NCBI GenBank assembly: GCA_021234155.1
Contig: JAJEKV010000011.1
Location: forward strand, 22,332,416-22,396,415
DNA length: 64,000 nucleotides
Direction: 5' to 3'
From: Isoetes taiwanensis
Taxonomy: Eukaryota > Streptophyta > Lycopodiopsida > Isoetales > Isoetaceae
Shown here: positions 32,746 to 44,802 of the stretch, piece after piece
Position numbering within the stretch: the first letter of the stretch is position 1
Layout: every line of letters starts with the position of its first letter
The notes under the pieces: model-generated
The model's input: only the letters and a program-made list of their open reading frames with translations
What the model was told of the DNA's origin: nothing
The model's database searches: none
Position numbers and translations under genes: made by a program

Positions 32746-33264
32746 GTTATAGTCTGTGCCTCTGATGCGGGGACTATTCATCACATCGTCCGGACCAGGT
32801 CAAGCTCAAGATCCTCCCGGTCAACCACGGGTCAGACATCAAGCCTCCCACGAAGACTAAAACCGGTGGCAGCAAAGCCTTTGGCGGTCAACAAGAAGCG
32901 CCCATTCGGACACAAGTGGCGGCCCGTCCGTAGCGTCGATGATGTGATTCTAGGCACTTCAAAGAGCCGCACGGCGAACATACAAATCAGGCCTCCTTCA
33001 AAGTCGGTCAAGATCGGGGTGTATATTGGGCCCCCAGGCCATTGTACTATATATATATGAGTAGAGTTAGCTCATAAGTTTTGAGATGAGTTTTGAGTCT
33101 TGTCTCCTTCCGGTTTTCTATTGTGAGCTCATGTATTTTCATCATTGATATCAAAGGGCTTATCATCTTTCTTTCATTTGTTACATTCTCTTCTTTTTTC
33201 TTCTCTTTCGACAAATCCGTGACATAGTCCGGACTCTCCTGTTAGATCCGGGTCCTCACGGAGG
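32746..33264 (+). repeat. 3' LTR of copy A, truncated by gap
   Basis: Repeats the 5' LTR from AGTCTGTGCC through the TATA element and the GAGATGAGTTTTGAGTC leader to GGGTCCTCACGG, then enters the N run. Compared with the 5' LTR it has lost many short G/C strings. Confidence 0.85.
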
Positions 33265-33685
33265 NNNNNNNNNNNNNNNNNNNNNNNNNNNNNNNNNNNN
33301 NNNNNNNNNNNNNNNNNNNNNNNNNNNNNNNNNNNNNNNNNNNNNNNNNNNNNNNNNNNNNNNNNNNNNNNNNNNNNNNNNNNNNNNNNNNNNNNNNNNN
33401 NNNNNNNNNNNNNNNNNNNNNNNNNNNNNNNNNNNNNNNNNNNNNNNNNNNNNNNNNNNNNNNNNNNNNNNNNNNNNNNNNNNNNNNNNNNNNNNNNNNN
33501 NNNNNNNNNNNNNNNNNNNNNNNNNNNNNNNNNNNNNNNNNNNNNNNNNNNNNNNNNNNNNNNNNNNNNNNNNNNNNNNNNNNNNNNNNNNNNNNNNNNN
33601 NNNNNNNNNNNNNNNNNNNNNNNNNNNNNNNNNNNNNNNNNNNNNNNNNNNNNNNNNNNNNNNNNNNNNNNNNNNNNNNNNNNNN
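33265..33685. other. Assembly gap (421 N)
   Basis: A run of N exactly at the centre of the palindrome formed by copies A and B. Both adjacent sequences are 3' LTR in opposite orientation. Confidence 1.
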
Positions 33686-34199
33686 ATCATCAGAGAGTCC
33701 TGGGGACTATGTCAATGATTTGGTCGAAAGAGAAGCAAAAAGTTAAAGAGAACAGAACAAATGAAAGAAAGATGATGTTTCCTTGATATCAATGATGAAA
33801 ATACATGAGCCTCACAATAGAGAGAAAACCAAAAGGAGACAAGACTCAAAACTCATCTCAAAACTTATGAGCTAACTCTACTCATATATATAGTACAATG
33901 GCCTTGGGCCCAATATTATACACTCACCGATCTCTCGCTGCCGACTCGAAGGGGAGGCCTGATTTTGCGTGAATGTTGGCGGTGGCTCTTGAAGTGCCTA
34001 GAATCACGCTGACGCCGACGCGCAGGAAGTGGCCGTCACTTTGTCCGAAGGGCGCCTTGTTGACCGCCAAAGGCTTTGGCCGGCCTCGCTAGTCTCTCGT
34101 GGGAGGCTTGGATGTTCACCCTGGTTGACCGAGGATCTTTGAGCTTGACCTGGTTCCGACGAGGATGAATAGTCCCGTACTGTGAGGCACAGACTAACA
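33686..34199 (-). repeat. 3' LTR of copy B, truncated by gap
   Basis: On the minus strand starts TGTTAGTCTGTGCC at 34199, preceded by the polypurine tract TTTGGTGGGGAAG (34212-34200). It contains the TATA element near 33890 and the same leader, and ends in the gap. Confidence 0.85.
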
Positions 34200-34212
34200 C
34201 TTCCCCACCAAA

Positions 34213-37200
34213 CGACACTCGTGAGGAAGAAAAGGAGGAAGCTGCCGGAGGGCTTTGTACATCAGCCTGGAAAGGATCCTCACGGGAGTGAGGACGGGCC
34301 CCATTATGGTACCGGGCTGATGAGATCTTGGCGGATTGAAGAGCTTGAGGTGTGTCTTGGGCCAAGGGCGTGATCAAAGATCAATAAGAAAACGAGCCGC
34401 ACTCATATCTTCAAGTGCGCTGCATGCCCGAAGAAATGTACCGACACCCCATGAGGAGACAAACCGAAGGCCAAAAGCACCGATCGCCGCATTTGATTGC
34501 AAAGGAAAAATGGGACGCCGATTTAAGGAGCTGAGCAAAATGCATTTGAGGGCAGCCAAAACCGCGCTTGAAGATGGGACGTAGGATCGTGAGGTGGAGG
34601 CGCTCGCAAGAAGGTGTTGAGACCATGAAGCGATCCGCCGTCGCTAAGCTGCAACCACGCCATTAGCAATGTAGATCCAATTTGTGGTGTTGTCCGTAGT
34701 AGCACCTTCTTCCCAATGTGATCGGGCGAACAAAAACGGGATCCCAACGAGATCCGGCCGAGATCCGAGGTGGTGTCCAGCCCGATGACCATCCATGACC
34801 TTGGTCCAAAAAGGAAGGCGCCCGATCGGGAAGTCAGAACCCGGGGCGGGAGGTACACCCCCAGGAAGCATAGGGAGAAGGAACCATGCCCGTATTGGCC
34901 GAAAGCGCCCCCCAATTGATCGACAAGATCCGATCAAGTGCCCGACACCGCATCCCAAAGAGAAGCGTAGAGTCGAGTTGGACAGAGGGCTATCCCATCC
35001 CCGTGGGGACCGCCTTGCTATCCAACGTAGCTCAGAATCGATTGTAAATCCAGCCGAGGTGTCGACATATAGACTTGTGCATAGGGAAGATCTTCGATGT
35101 CCTAGATACTTCCTTATTTGTTGCAGCGCTTCCGCTTGCCAGAGAGATAAATGATTGGCAAGCTCAGGCATGTACCCTTGATGAAAAGTTTTGGTCTGAG
35201 CAGGATCCGCAAGATATGGATTGTTATCCTGAAGCACCCATTGCGCAGTGGGGTCACCCTGGAACAGCTGGCGTGGCCCATTGCCAAAAATTTTCCTCGT
35301 ATCACCCATAGAAATCATGAAAATATAAGCCATGGGCTGAACCACGCCGAAAAAGTGAGAAAGCTCCGATCTAAGACAAGTATGAGATCAAAGACAACAA
35401 GGGCACAACACAACCCTTTGTCTTCAATGGAGAGTTCGCCAAATCCGAGAAAAAAATCAGCAATCGCCAAGGGATATCCATGTGGCCATCAGCCAAGGCA
35501 AGGCCACTTTGAAAGGAAGAGGTGGCGCCGAAAGCAACCACATAATCATGATAGCGGATGAGGGAGCCGAAGTCCACCGGCATTCTCAGGAAGAATTGAA
35601 GTCCCCGCCAAGTTTGGTTTGAGCCTCATCGCCAGATCAATAGCTTGCCGCAGTTGCTGTTGTTCGAGATCACGGATCCTATTGTCCTTTTCAAGTAGGG
35701 AGGCGGATCGTCACGGACCCGCTTGAGAAGAAGGATTGACCCGAGGAAGATTTCCTGGTGTATTGAGACGAAGCACCCAATCTCCGCCATCGAAGTATTT
35801 TCTTCGCTTCGCACTCGTAGTTTCCATCTTGAAGAGAGGTGATCTGGAGAGGTCTGTGGTGGAAAGTCGAGCCGCCAAGGAGGCAACTTGAGCATCTCTC
35901 GCTGAAAGATTTTGAACTTGAGTGCGAAGTTTTCACACGCCCGAGTACAAGGCATTGAGTTTAGCAATATCTTCATCCTTGGTACCGTGAGAGCAGCTTT
36001 GGACTTGTTGTGCCCCAAGAGAGTCTGAATTTCTGACCGAGCCGAGCCCACATCTCATGAAGTTGGTCGACTTGAGCTTGTGTAATTTGAGATCCGCATG
36101 AGCCCCGTAAGAGAGCTTCATGCTTGTCTTGAAGTTTGGCTCTCCCAAAGTTGCAACTTGGGCGCTTGCAGCCTGAAGGTCTTGGTGTACCGCGATCGTA
36201 GGCCTCTAGTGCTCTGGAACCCCAGCCATAAGAGCGCCTTTGGGATTCCTCAGAATCTTAAGTGCCAGCCTTGAGCATCCCGGCCGATATCGATACAACA
36301 ACCGACGAGGGTGTTGTGGTGGTGGAATTGGCCGTTGCCCGGGTGTGGAGGTTTGTGAAAAATGGTGTGAAGTGGATGGTGTAGCTGAGGAAGAGACAAA
36401 GTGACATGAGTGTGACCGTGGTCATGACCAGTGGGAAGATGGGCGGATGTGCCAACTTGGTGATTGACCTGAAGGGAGCCGAGTGGAAGTATGAGAATTT
36501 GGTGGTGTGGGAGGGAAGTAATGACGGATGAGGGCTTGAAAGTGCCCTCCCACGTAAACTTCCGGAATGGAAGTGGTACCGGCGCGGTCCATTTCTTGGA
36601 GAAGACGATAGAACATCATTTGGGGCCAATCTATGTGGTGCTTGGAGTGTGTAGCAAGAAGGACCAAAGTTATAGAAAGGCTTATTGATATGGGTGTTCT
36701 TGATAGAATACCCAAGGAATTTGCGCCACAAAAATTTTTACAAAGGTCTCATGAGGCTTGTCGATATTGGTCGACGATGGACATTGGCGCGGATAAGCGT
36801 GTGCACCAAACTCGCGTGGACATCAATATCCCGTGATAGCGTAATTCATGATACACAAGGAGTGTGCAAGGGAATATGAAATACCTCAAAATCAAGTGTT
36901 GAGTCAATGAAATAGTGGTGCCATCGACCACAAGGTGTAATTCCTTTGGTCAAGTTAACAATATTGGCGATGAACCGCCGCGAATCGGGCGTGATTTGGG
37001 AGCCGAAGTTCCATTTGAGAAAATTCAGAAGCTGGTGTCGCTTCGGCGACGCCTTTATTGGGGCCAACAAGGGCTTCGCCATGAAAGTGGGCGCCAAGAA
37101 GGATACAGATGCAAAAGGGCCGGATCCTTGGGAGCGAGCTTGAAGTGTAGAAAATCTTGGGGCAGCCATGAGAATGGTTTGCGAATCTAAGAGAGATGCC

Positions 37201-38220
37201 AAAGGCGGAAGACGAAAAGTCGAAAGCACCTGAGGATGAAGGCGCAGAGGAAACTAAAAGGTTTGTTTTAGGGCTAATAACCGGAGGTGAAGAGGTATGA
37301 AGAGTGCTAAACAGAACCGCTGATGATGCCAAAATCAAGAGATGCGAAGAAGGGGATTGAGAGGCAAAAATTTGGCTAAGTCCCCAAAAACGTAAGGGAG
37401 AAGCAAATGGACGGTGAGGATGAGACGGAAAGAAAAGATCGGATGTGACAGATGGCAAAGGACACCCATTAATGTTCGACGGGCGTGGAAAGAAGGAATG
37501 GCATTCAATCCGCCTCAAGGCGGGATATCATTAAAAGGAATGTGTCGAAGGTACCATTGCTAGATATGCGGCGGAGAATAGATTCTCCTTTTAGAAACGA
37601 CCTTGCATTGCAACCACGTTGGCGATTTGTGTGATTGGTCCACGCCGACAAGGAGGTCCTCGATTGGCTATATAAGACGAACCGAGAAAACGGCGGCATC
37701 CGGCATGGCGCCGGATGGCTCTTCGCCGGTTTGAACGAAGATTGCACCATGCCGGTTTAACCGCCGAGGGAGGGATCACTTGTAAGATGAACTGCTTCGA
37801 TCTCTCGGGCGCTGCCACAACCGTAGCATTCGCATGGACGGCCGGGTGTGCGGGATGGCTGAACATCCCGACCCGAAGACCAACGGGATGGAGGTGGTTC
37901 TCACCTTCGCTGGGATCCCAGCGTAACCTCTACCATCTCCTCGCATCACCTCTCTTCCCCAACCCCGAGTAGAGGGTTTTTCCTCTTAGGACTTAGTAGA
38001 TAGGGCTCTCGAGCCCGTTTTTGTATATATAGGGCAGTGCCCATAGCGAAAATAGGTGGGCTGCGCCCACATTTTGTAAAAATTCTCCACTATAATATAA
38101 TCTACCGCCTTTCTAGTCACTTTCGTGGTGTTTGATTCGAACCGCCTGTGTTGGGATGTTCACTTTCGTGTCTTTGAAATGCTTTGAGACGAAAACCATT
38201 AACTAATGTAGGTAATGGAG
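34213..38220 (-). other. Copy B extra region between integrase and 3' LTR
   Basis: Mirror of 28870-32745. Longer open frames survive here: 37518-36955 (187 codons, Ser/Pro-rich then GAHFHGEALVGPNKG), 37229-36846 (127 codons with PTFMAKPLLAPIKA and RRFIANIVNLTKG), 36731-36258 (157 codons), 36051-35626 (141 codons, DIAKLNA, ALKFKIFQREMLKLPP) and 35345-34644 (233 codons, FHQGYMPELANHLSLWQAEA, then PGGVPPAPGSDF). All run in the same sense as pol. Together they look like one frameshifted ORF of roughly 1000 residues. Role unknown; env-like, gag-like or host-captured are all open. Confidence 0.6.
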
Positions 38221-39260
38221 TGCCATCTAATTCAAATGAAGTTGGAAAACACTTGGTCTAACCACTTGAACAATTTGATAAGGGCCAAGCCAACTAAAAC
38301 TTGAGTTTACCCGAAAATTTTTGTACCGGAATCATAAAGAAGAACCAAATCTCCTTGTTTGAATGTTTTTGTCTTCAAACGCTTGTCATGTAAAGATTTT
38401 TGCAATCTGTTGTCCATGAAGAACACCTAATATAAGCATCCCCGCTAAGTTCATCCAACTGCTCTAATTGATAGACCCGCTTCTTTGAGAGTAGTAGGTG
38501 GATTATGAGCAAGAGCCGCTTGAAACCGGAGTGTTGGAAGAATGAATTCAAAGGGCATGAGAGCTTCCCGACCATAAACCAATTTAAAGGAGTGTGACCC
38601 GTAGCAATCTTGAAACAAGTATTGTAGGCCCAAAGAACTCAGGAAGTTTTGTCCATGATCTGCGGGGAAAGCGTCACAAATTTTTCTTGAGAATGGTGAC
38701 CGAGTTTTGTTGGTGCTTTCGCCAACCCATTGCCTTGAGGATAGTAAGGTGTGCTCTTGTGATGATGTATCAAGAGATAATCCGTCGACTTTTGATAGTA
38801 TGATTGATGAAATGAACACCACGATCACCGACCAGCTCCGGGTAGGGCAAAGAATCGCGGATGATTTGTTGATAGAGGACTCGGGCCGCTTGCAGCCAGT
38901 TGTTGTCCGAAGTGCACAAGCTTCCGCCCATTTGGTGGCGTGGTCGGTGAGAACCAGATGTATCGCACGAAAGTGTGCCGCATGGAGGGTCTATAGGTCC
39001 CACAAAGTCCATTCCCATTTGCCGAAGGGAAGTGGGCGCATCACCGGCGCCAAGGGAAGAGCGCCACGGGCCGTGGGCCCCCACCCGGCAAGCGCCACAT
39101 GTCTTGGGGCGTGGGCGAGCATCTTTGAAGAGCGTGGGCCAATAATACCCGGCAAGAAGAAGAATTTTGGCGTGCGTGGTGTCACCATGAAAATGACCAC
39201 CACCGAGCCCCTTGATGAGCTTCTCGAACAATGTCCGGAACTTCATGAGGGAGAACACAA
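38220..39260 (-). pseudogene. Copy B integrase
   Basis: Minus strand: zinc-binding region with GYYWPTLFKDA and KTCGACRVGAHGP, core start MGMDFVGPI, then GDRGVHFINHTIK, STNKTRS (after the GNGLAE-type Glu block, frameshifted) and KLVYGREALMPFEFILPTL, followed by the GPY-type C-terminus near 38290. A 162-codon frame (39258-38770) covers the first half without a stop. Confidence 0.85.
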
Positions 39261-39499
39261 AGGCCGAAGGATGGTGTCCTTACCTTTTTGTAGAGATGTC
39301 CGGCAACCATGGTGTAGTCACGGACCTCTCTGGAGAAATTGATGGCGGCAGGATTGTCGCTAAGCGTGAGAGAGCCGCCTCATCTTCGGTGGAAGAGCAC
39401 CCGTGAGGAGGTAATCACTGAAAATCATGGAACCAATGTGGTGTTGCCGTGACTAAAAAAAGTTGAGCATCGTGGAAGGCGCCCGAGACTCCTGTTAAG

Positions 39500-39900
39500 G
39501 GATCATCCGTGTGGATCGTGAAAGATAATCCGAACAACATGAGATTTGCCGGCCTTTATGAACGATTTCAAAAGGAGCAAATTCTTGGAGAAGAAGGACC
39601 CAACGAAAGCAATGCGACCCGTGGGCGTGGATTTGTTGATCAAATAGAGAAGTGCTTGGTGGTCCACAAAGAACTTGATTTGACCGCCCAAAAGGTAATG
39701 ACGGAAGCGTTGGACACGTAAAATGAGACCCAAAGCTTCACGCCCGGTAGCGAATAGTTGCGCTTCCAGTAATTGAGTTTTCGGGGGCATATAGCGATTT
39801 GGTTTATCGAGCAATGCGCATCATATTCTTGAGAAAGAACAAATAGCCAATAGCAAACGCCGAGACATCGACATGAACGTGAAAGGGCTTGTCCCATTGA
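39500..39900 (-). pseudogene. Copy B RNase H
   Basis: Frames at 39897-39640 and 39814-39503 read REALGLILRVQRFRHYLLG and DHQALLYLINKSTPTGRIA, the RNase H region of Ty3/gypsy pol, shifted relative to each other. Confidence 0.8.
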
Positions 39901-40109
39901 GGAGGAACAAGTACCACCGTGCTCGAGTAAGCAAAAGCTTCACCGTTGGAAAGCAACCGTCCTTTGGGAATTCCAAGCCCGTGGATTCGCCACACCGTGA
40001 GTTTATGAATGGGATCTCGCAATGGCTTTTGCCGGTCCGTGTATGAAGGTGGAGTAATAATTGACCTTCCCTAGGAAAGAGCGTGTCTCTTTGATATTGG
40101 CTGGTGCTT

Positions 40110-40660
40110 GAGCTTTTAGCACACAACCCGATTTTGGCGTGATCGGTGGTGATTCCTTTTCTTTGGTCGACAACATGGCCCTAACGTAACACCGAAGTGA
40201 CGCCTTAAAAGGTGCATTTCTCGATTGAGACTAATGCCGGACTCATCACATTTCTGAAAGACGAGTTCCAATTTATCCAAATGGTCAGCCATGGAACTGT
40301 AGGCAGAGAAGTCATCTTGAAAAATTTGCAAGAAGGGATTTTCCTTCATGAAATCATGAAAAACGGAGAGCATGATGCGTTGAAATGTTGAAGGAGAGTT
40401 GGATAATCCAAAAGGAACCACCTTGTAGGCAAAAAGTGCCCCCACCTGGTGGTGAAAGTGGTCTTGAGTTGATCAGATTCTTTGATGGAGATCCGATTGT
40501 AGCCAGAGAAACCATCCATAAAGGAGTACATCTCATGTCCAAACCACTTCTTCCGAACTTGGTGCGTGAAGGGAAGTGGAAAATGATCACGCCCGCGGGG
40601 CCCCATTGAGTTTCCGATAGTCTACACGACGCGGATCTTACCATTGTGCTTAAGGGCAAT
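40110..40660 (-). pseudogene. Copy B reverse transcriptase
   Basis: Frames at 40606-40346 and 40445-40116 read GHEMYSFMDGFSGYNRISIK, ESDQLKTTFTT, AYKVVPFGLSNSPSTFQRIM, LQIFQDDFSAYSSM and CDESGISLN. Together they cover RT blocks 3-6 better than copy A. Catalytic F-Q-D-D is identical to copy A. Confidence 0.85.
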
Positions 40661-41579
40661 GACGATAGGGCTCACCCATTCGAATGTTTGACCTCATAGA
40701 TCAAACCGCAGCAAAGGAGTTTGTCAATTTCCGCCTTGGCCCGCGATCCGCGGTAATTAGGGTTGAGCCATGCATCGCCGTTGCTACACCGGGTCGGTGC
40801 ATCGATTTGGTAGGAATGGTGAGTTCCCCAAGCTTTTGTTGATGCCCCGCAGATCTTTGTAACTCCGTGCTTAAGATGTGTTTGAATTTTTGAACAAAAT
40901 GTGGACGGCCCTGTGCGATAAGGAGCCTAAGGTTTTGCGAATACGGACAAGGTTGATTGTTGCCAACATCCACAATTTCGACTTCAGAGTCCGAATATGG
41001 GGTATGACTTCATATCCCGGACAATGTGTGCGAGGTTGGAGCATAACCGGATGCGGTGGCTTTGGTGGTAAAAAAGAGAGGTTGCTCGTCATCTAGCGAT
41101 GGTTGCTTCATGACGCATGTACATCGCCAGGGAGTTCTTTGGAGTGTCCGTGATCGGAAAAGTGATCAACGCGTTGGATTCGATTGCAAGGAGCCGTAGG
41201 GGTCAAGCAAGGCAGCCACGGCCTGGTCCCGATCAAGAGTCATTTCTCCCCAAGGATCAAAGATATTCGGGGTAGGATGACAGAGGCGACGCTGCCAGGG
41301 GTAGCCCGAACTTGATAAATATTCTGAGCGTCTTCAGATCGGTTAATCCGAGAGAGGGGTTCCGCATTGTCAACGGAAATGATCCGCCTGTTTGCAAGTC
41401 CATTGTGGCATTGAGATGACCATCTCAGATGACTAATCGGTCCGCGGGCCCGATAATGGATACTCTTTGCCCGGCGGAGAAAGGGTCTTCCCCACCAAAG
41501 ATTTCATAGTCACCGGATCTTCACCAGACTTTCCAAACTCCAAATTCCATGGGAAAGCCGGAGATCACCAATGTTGATG

Positions 41580-41854
41580 TGTAGAATAGGTGTGGCCTTG
41601 AGGTCTCGTGATATGGCCATTAGCCAATTTGATGTCATATGGGGCAACGAAAGAGTTGTGTGATGCCCATTTGTTTTGAGTTTGTCCGTGATGAGATTGA
41701 CCGCACTACCTCCATCGATTTGAACATGGTTGACTTGCTGATTTCCCCACCGTTGCATGGACCGTGGGTGTAGAGGTAACCACCCCCAACTAAAACAGGT
41801 TGGGAGTGGTAACTGGTCCTTGAGAGCGTGACGAAGTTTTAAAATGGTTGCCAA
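41580..41854 (-). pseudogene. Copy B aspartic protease
   Basis: A 114-codon frame (41854-41510) with NHVQIDGGSAVNLITDKL and then LANG-like sequence after a local frame change. Same D-G-G-S site as copy A. Confidence 0.7.
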
Positions 41855-41859
41855 GCTTA

Positions 41860-43990
41860 AAGGAATTTTGATCTTGGCAAGCTCCTCTTGGAGTTCGAGA
41901 GGTACATGAGAAAAAGGATCTGGCTGGTTCCACTGGTGCGGAGTGCGCGTGGCGAAGCGGCAACTTTTTTGAGTAAGTCAACCTCGCTGCAATATTGGGA
42001 TATGTCCGAGGCGTGGAGGTTGAGATGTTGAAGGTGGATCGTGTCTTTGTTGAGCTCGAAAGGGTGGCATGAACATTTGCCAATGTGCGCCTTCACCGCT
42101 GCTTGCATGAGATTCAAAATGCTTTGGCGAACTTTGGGCATGACATTTGGCATGAGCTTTTCTAAGTCGGGTGCAAAGTGAACCTTTTTTCGCCCTCATG
42201 AGGAAGGGTGTCAACCGCAAAGGCGGGGTTGGCGTGTCCTTCGAATAATAGTCAAGGGACGTGAGGCCTTGGTCCGGCGTGAAACTAGACCAACCCAATT
42301 TGACTACCGTATGCGGGAGGATTAAGTGCCCGAAAAATTTCCTCTTGGGCTTGTTGATCCAAATTCGAGGTTGATTTGTTTGGAGCTGGTTGATAGCGTG
42401 ATTGCCGAGGCGCTTTTGGGGCTTCTTGAGAACTGGTCGCGGGCCTTGTTTGCCATTAGCAAGCCGAGTTGGTAAGCCGTGAGGCGGACCGATGTGGTCT
42501 GATTTGTGCCAGGAAGCTGGACCTGAACTTGTGGAAGTTGAGGGCACGCCGTGGTGGTATGACCCCATTCTTGACAGTGATAGCACTGAGCTTTAGAAGG
42601 ATCAAAAGGAGGACGTTGGTTGGATCCCCCCGTGGTTGGTCCCCCGCGTGATAGAGTTGCGCGGGCCGCACCTGAAGAGGTGGCTGCTGATAGTGCGTTT
42701 GGGACTGAGGTGTGGTTTGTACTTGATAAACCATTTTGTTGCGGAACGGTGTGGGATGAGTGCGAGTGCACTCTTCCGTGGCATGATTGCACATGTTGCA
42801 TCGCTTGCAATGAGGCGGCCATTGGTGGAGTTGCACTCATTGGCCAAATGGCCTTGATATTTGCAAATATGGCACCGCATTTGACTGCTACCGTGGATTA
42901 GCGTGTTTGAGGTGAACGGCCGTTTGTGGAACCATGACGGTGGAATGAACGGAGCTCTTGAAGAGCCACGCCTCGAGGAAAAACAAACATTGTGAGTGAT
43001 TGACAAGGTCGATAGCCTCGCTCCAAAGTTTTTGGACGCAGTATTCCATCATGAGTCGAATAGCGTGAGGAAGTCCTTGGAGAAACCGCACCAAAATCGC
43101 TCGCGGTAGGGTACTCCTTGAGCTTCTCGGAAAGCGTAATGTGAAGTCGATCCATAAAAATCCCGGCATCTCATTGGGCTCTTGTTGAAGTTCATTGAGT
43201 TGCTTGAGATGAAGTTGATCATCATCCGTGGTCCCGTAATGAGACGTAAAAGCGGTCGCATTTCGACCAGTCTTGTTTCCAATGGCTTTTGTTGGACATG
43301 AGCCATTGATGAGGAGAGCCACGCAGCAGGGTGGAAAAGATGTGAAATTTCAGTTGAGGTTGCGCTGCGCCCATTTAGGACAGCTAGAGCCTCAAATTCT
43401 TCCATGTGGGCCCGAGCACTTTGGTCTAACGGTTTGCCTTTCGTGTTGCCAAAGGTGGGATAAGTCGGCCGTTCAGTCCGAAAGGTAGATGTGAAAGTGC
43501 TTTGGGACGACAGAAACGGGATAGTGAGGATATTGAGGTTGAGGTGGATTTGGCATTGTGCCCGACGGACCACGATGAAGGGGTGATCAAGGTTGAGAAA
43601 CCGAAGGAGCCGGAGCATTGGTTTTGAGATCCGTAAGGTTGTAAACAGGGAAGAGCAAAGTTGGAAACGTAGGAAAGCGATATTCCCGGCAAAGCAAAGG
43701 GAGACATGTGGATAGCCGTGCCCACCCGGGGAGATGATGGTTGGCGCGGGAAGGAGTGGCGATGGCCTGGAAGAATGATGGATGTAGGCATGTTCAGGGG
43801 TATGAAAGTACGGTTGAGAAGGTTGAGCCGGATAAGGCTCCCCGATAATGATGAGGGACCGAGGTTGTGAGCAATGTTTGCACGCTTTGGGGCGGGAAGT
43901 GGGACGAGATCGACACGAGGGGTGGGTGGCGGACCGAGCCCTAGACCGGGAAGATGGCCTCCCTCTATGTCATAAGCAGATCCATACATG
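41860..43990 (-). pseudogene. Copy B gag
   Basis: Frames of 126-202 codons cover the Pro/Ser-rich start, the capsid-like part (ALAVLNGRSATSTEISHLFH) and the knuckle CHICKYQGHLANEC near 42880-42830. The second knuckle is shifted out of frame. Several frame changes at positions different from copy A. Confidence 0.8.
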
Positions 43991-44129
43991 TCGCCAATGC
44001 TTCGACGCCGATGGCGCCCAAAGCCGAGATGCCGCCACGAGAAAGGAGTTCTTCCCGGGCGTGAAATTGCGGACGGACATTACATGGCGGCGTAAGAAAG
44101 GAGGAGAAAATCAGACCCGCAAATGGGCG

Positions 44130-44713
44130 CATGCTGTTTGGGGTCCGGGTTCGAACTCTCGAAGACAGCCCTCTGGAGGACCCGTGGATCTAAGAGGAGA
44201 GTCCGGGGACTATGTCACGCGGATTTGTGAAAAGAGAAGAAAAAGAAGAGAACAGAACAAATGAAAGAAAGATGATAAGCTTCCTTGATATCAATGATGA
44301 AAATACATGAGCTCTCACAATAGAGAGAAAACTGAAAGGAGACAAGACTCAAAACTCATCTCAAAACTTATGAGCTAACTCTACTCATATATATAGTACA
44401 ATGGCCTTGGGCCCAATATAGACACTCGACCGATCTCTGTGCCGCATTCGGAAGGAGGCCTGATTTGCGCAGAATGTTGGCGGTGCCTCTTGAAGTGCCT
44501 AGAATCACGCTTGGACGCCGACGCTGGGCGGTGACGGGTCATCACTTGTCCGAAGGGGCGCCTCTTGTTGACCGCCAAAGGCTTTGGGCTGGCGTGGCTT
44601 TTAGTCTTCGGTGGAGGCTTGGATGTCCACCCGTGGTTGACCGAGGATCTTTGAGCTTGACCAGTCCGACGATGCATGAATAGTCCCGGTACGGAGGCAC
44701 GCACAGACTAACA
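44130..44713 (-). repeat. 5' LTR of copy B
   Basis: On the minus strand starts TGTTAGTCTGTGCGTGCC at 44713, with TATA element near 44393 and the same leader. The inner border at about 44130 is an estimate. Outside it, at 44714, the dispersed repeat resumes. Confidence 0.8.
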
Positions 44714-44788
44714 CTTGTGCGGCACTTGACAAGACCACATCCTTTGAAGTGACGTGGTCTTAATCATTGATTTAGATATATACAGAGG
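44714..44788. repeat. Dispersed repeat copy 2, middle part
   Basis: Continues the repeat interrupted at 22484: TGTGCGGCACTTGAC, CATCCTTT, then a GATATATACAG string match 14687-14752 of copy 1. Both borders of the palindrome share a TGTGCG string (offset by two bases on this side), a possible imperfect target-site duplication. Confidence 0.65.
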
Positions 44789-44802
44789 CACATCATTCTT
44801 GT
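44789..44802. repeat. LINE target-site duplication, left
   Basis: CACATCATTCTTGT, identical to 51800-51813 directly after the poly(A) tail. Confidence 0.95.

Larger units (their letters stand above)
22485..33264 (+). mobile_element. Ty3/gypsy LTR retrotransposon, copy A (plus strand, 3' end in gap)
   Basis: About 10.8 kb. It starts with the LTR (TGTTAGTCCTG), followed by gag with two CCHC knuckles, protease, RT, RNase H, integrase with a GPY-type C-terminus, then about 3.8 kb of extra sequence, polypurine tract and 3' LTR, which runs into the N gap. Gene order is that of Ty3/gypsy. The absence of a chromodomain and the DDFS after the RT catalytic pair suggest the non-chromovirus branch (Athila/Tat-like). 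Every domain is fragmented by small indels. An inverted copy follows the gap. Confidence 0.9.
33686..44713 (-). mobile_element. Ty3/gypsy LTR retrotransposon, copy B (minus strand)
   Basis: Same family and order as copy A, read on the minus strand from the LTR start at 44713 down to the gap. All domains are recognisable at mirror positions: gag 43990-41860, protease 41854-41580, RT 40660-40110, RNase H 39900-39500, integrase 39260-38220, extra region 38220-34213, 3' LTR 34199 to the gap. Indels differ from copy A, so it is not a simple base-for-base inversion of that sequence. Confidence 0.9.

Noticed and set aside
33256-33690. A 144-codon minus-strand open frame across the centre of the palindrome
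   Set aside because: It consists of unknown bases (N) and has no sequence content.
44130-44160. A GGGTCCGGGTTCGAAC string resembling a tRNA-derived primer-binding site
   Set aside because: It is in the wrong orientation for copy B and not directly next to a defined LTR end.
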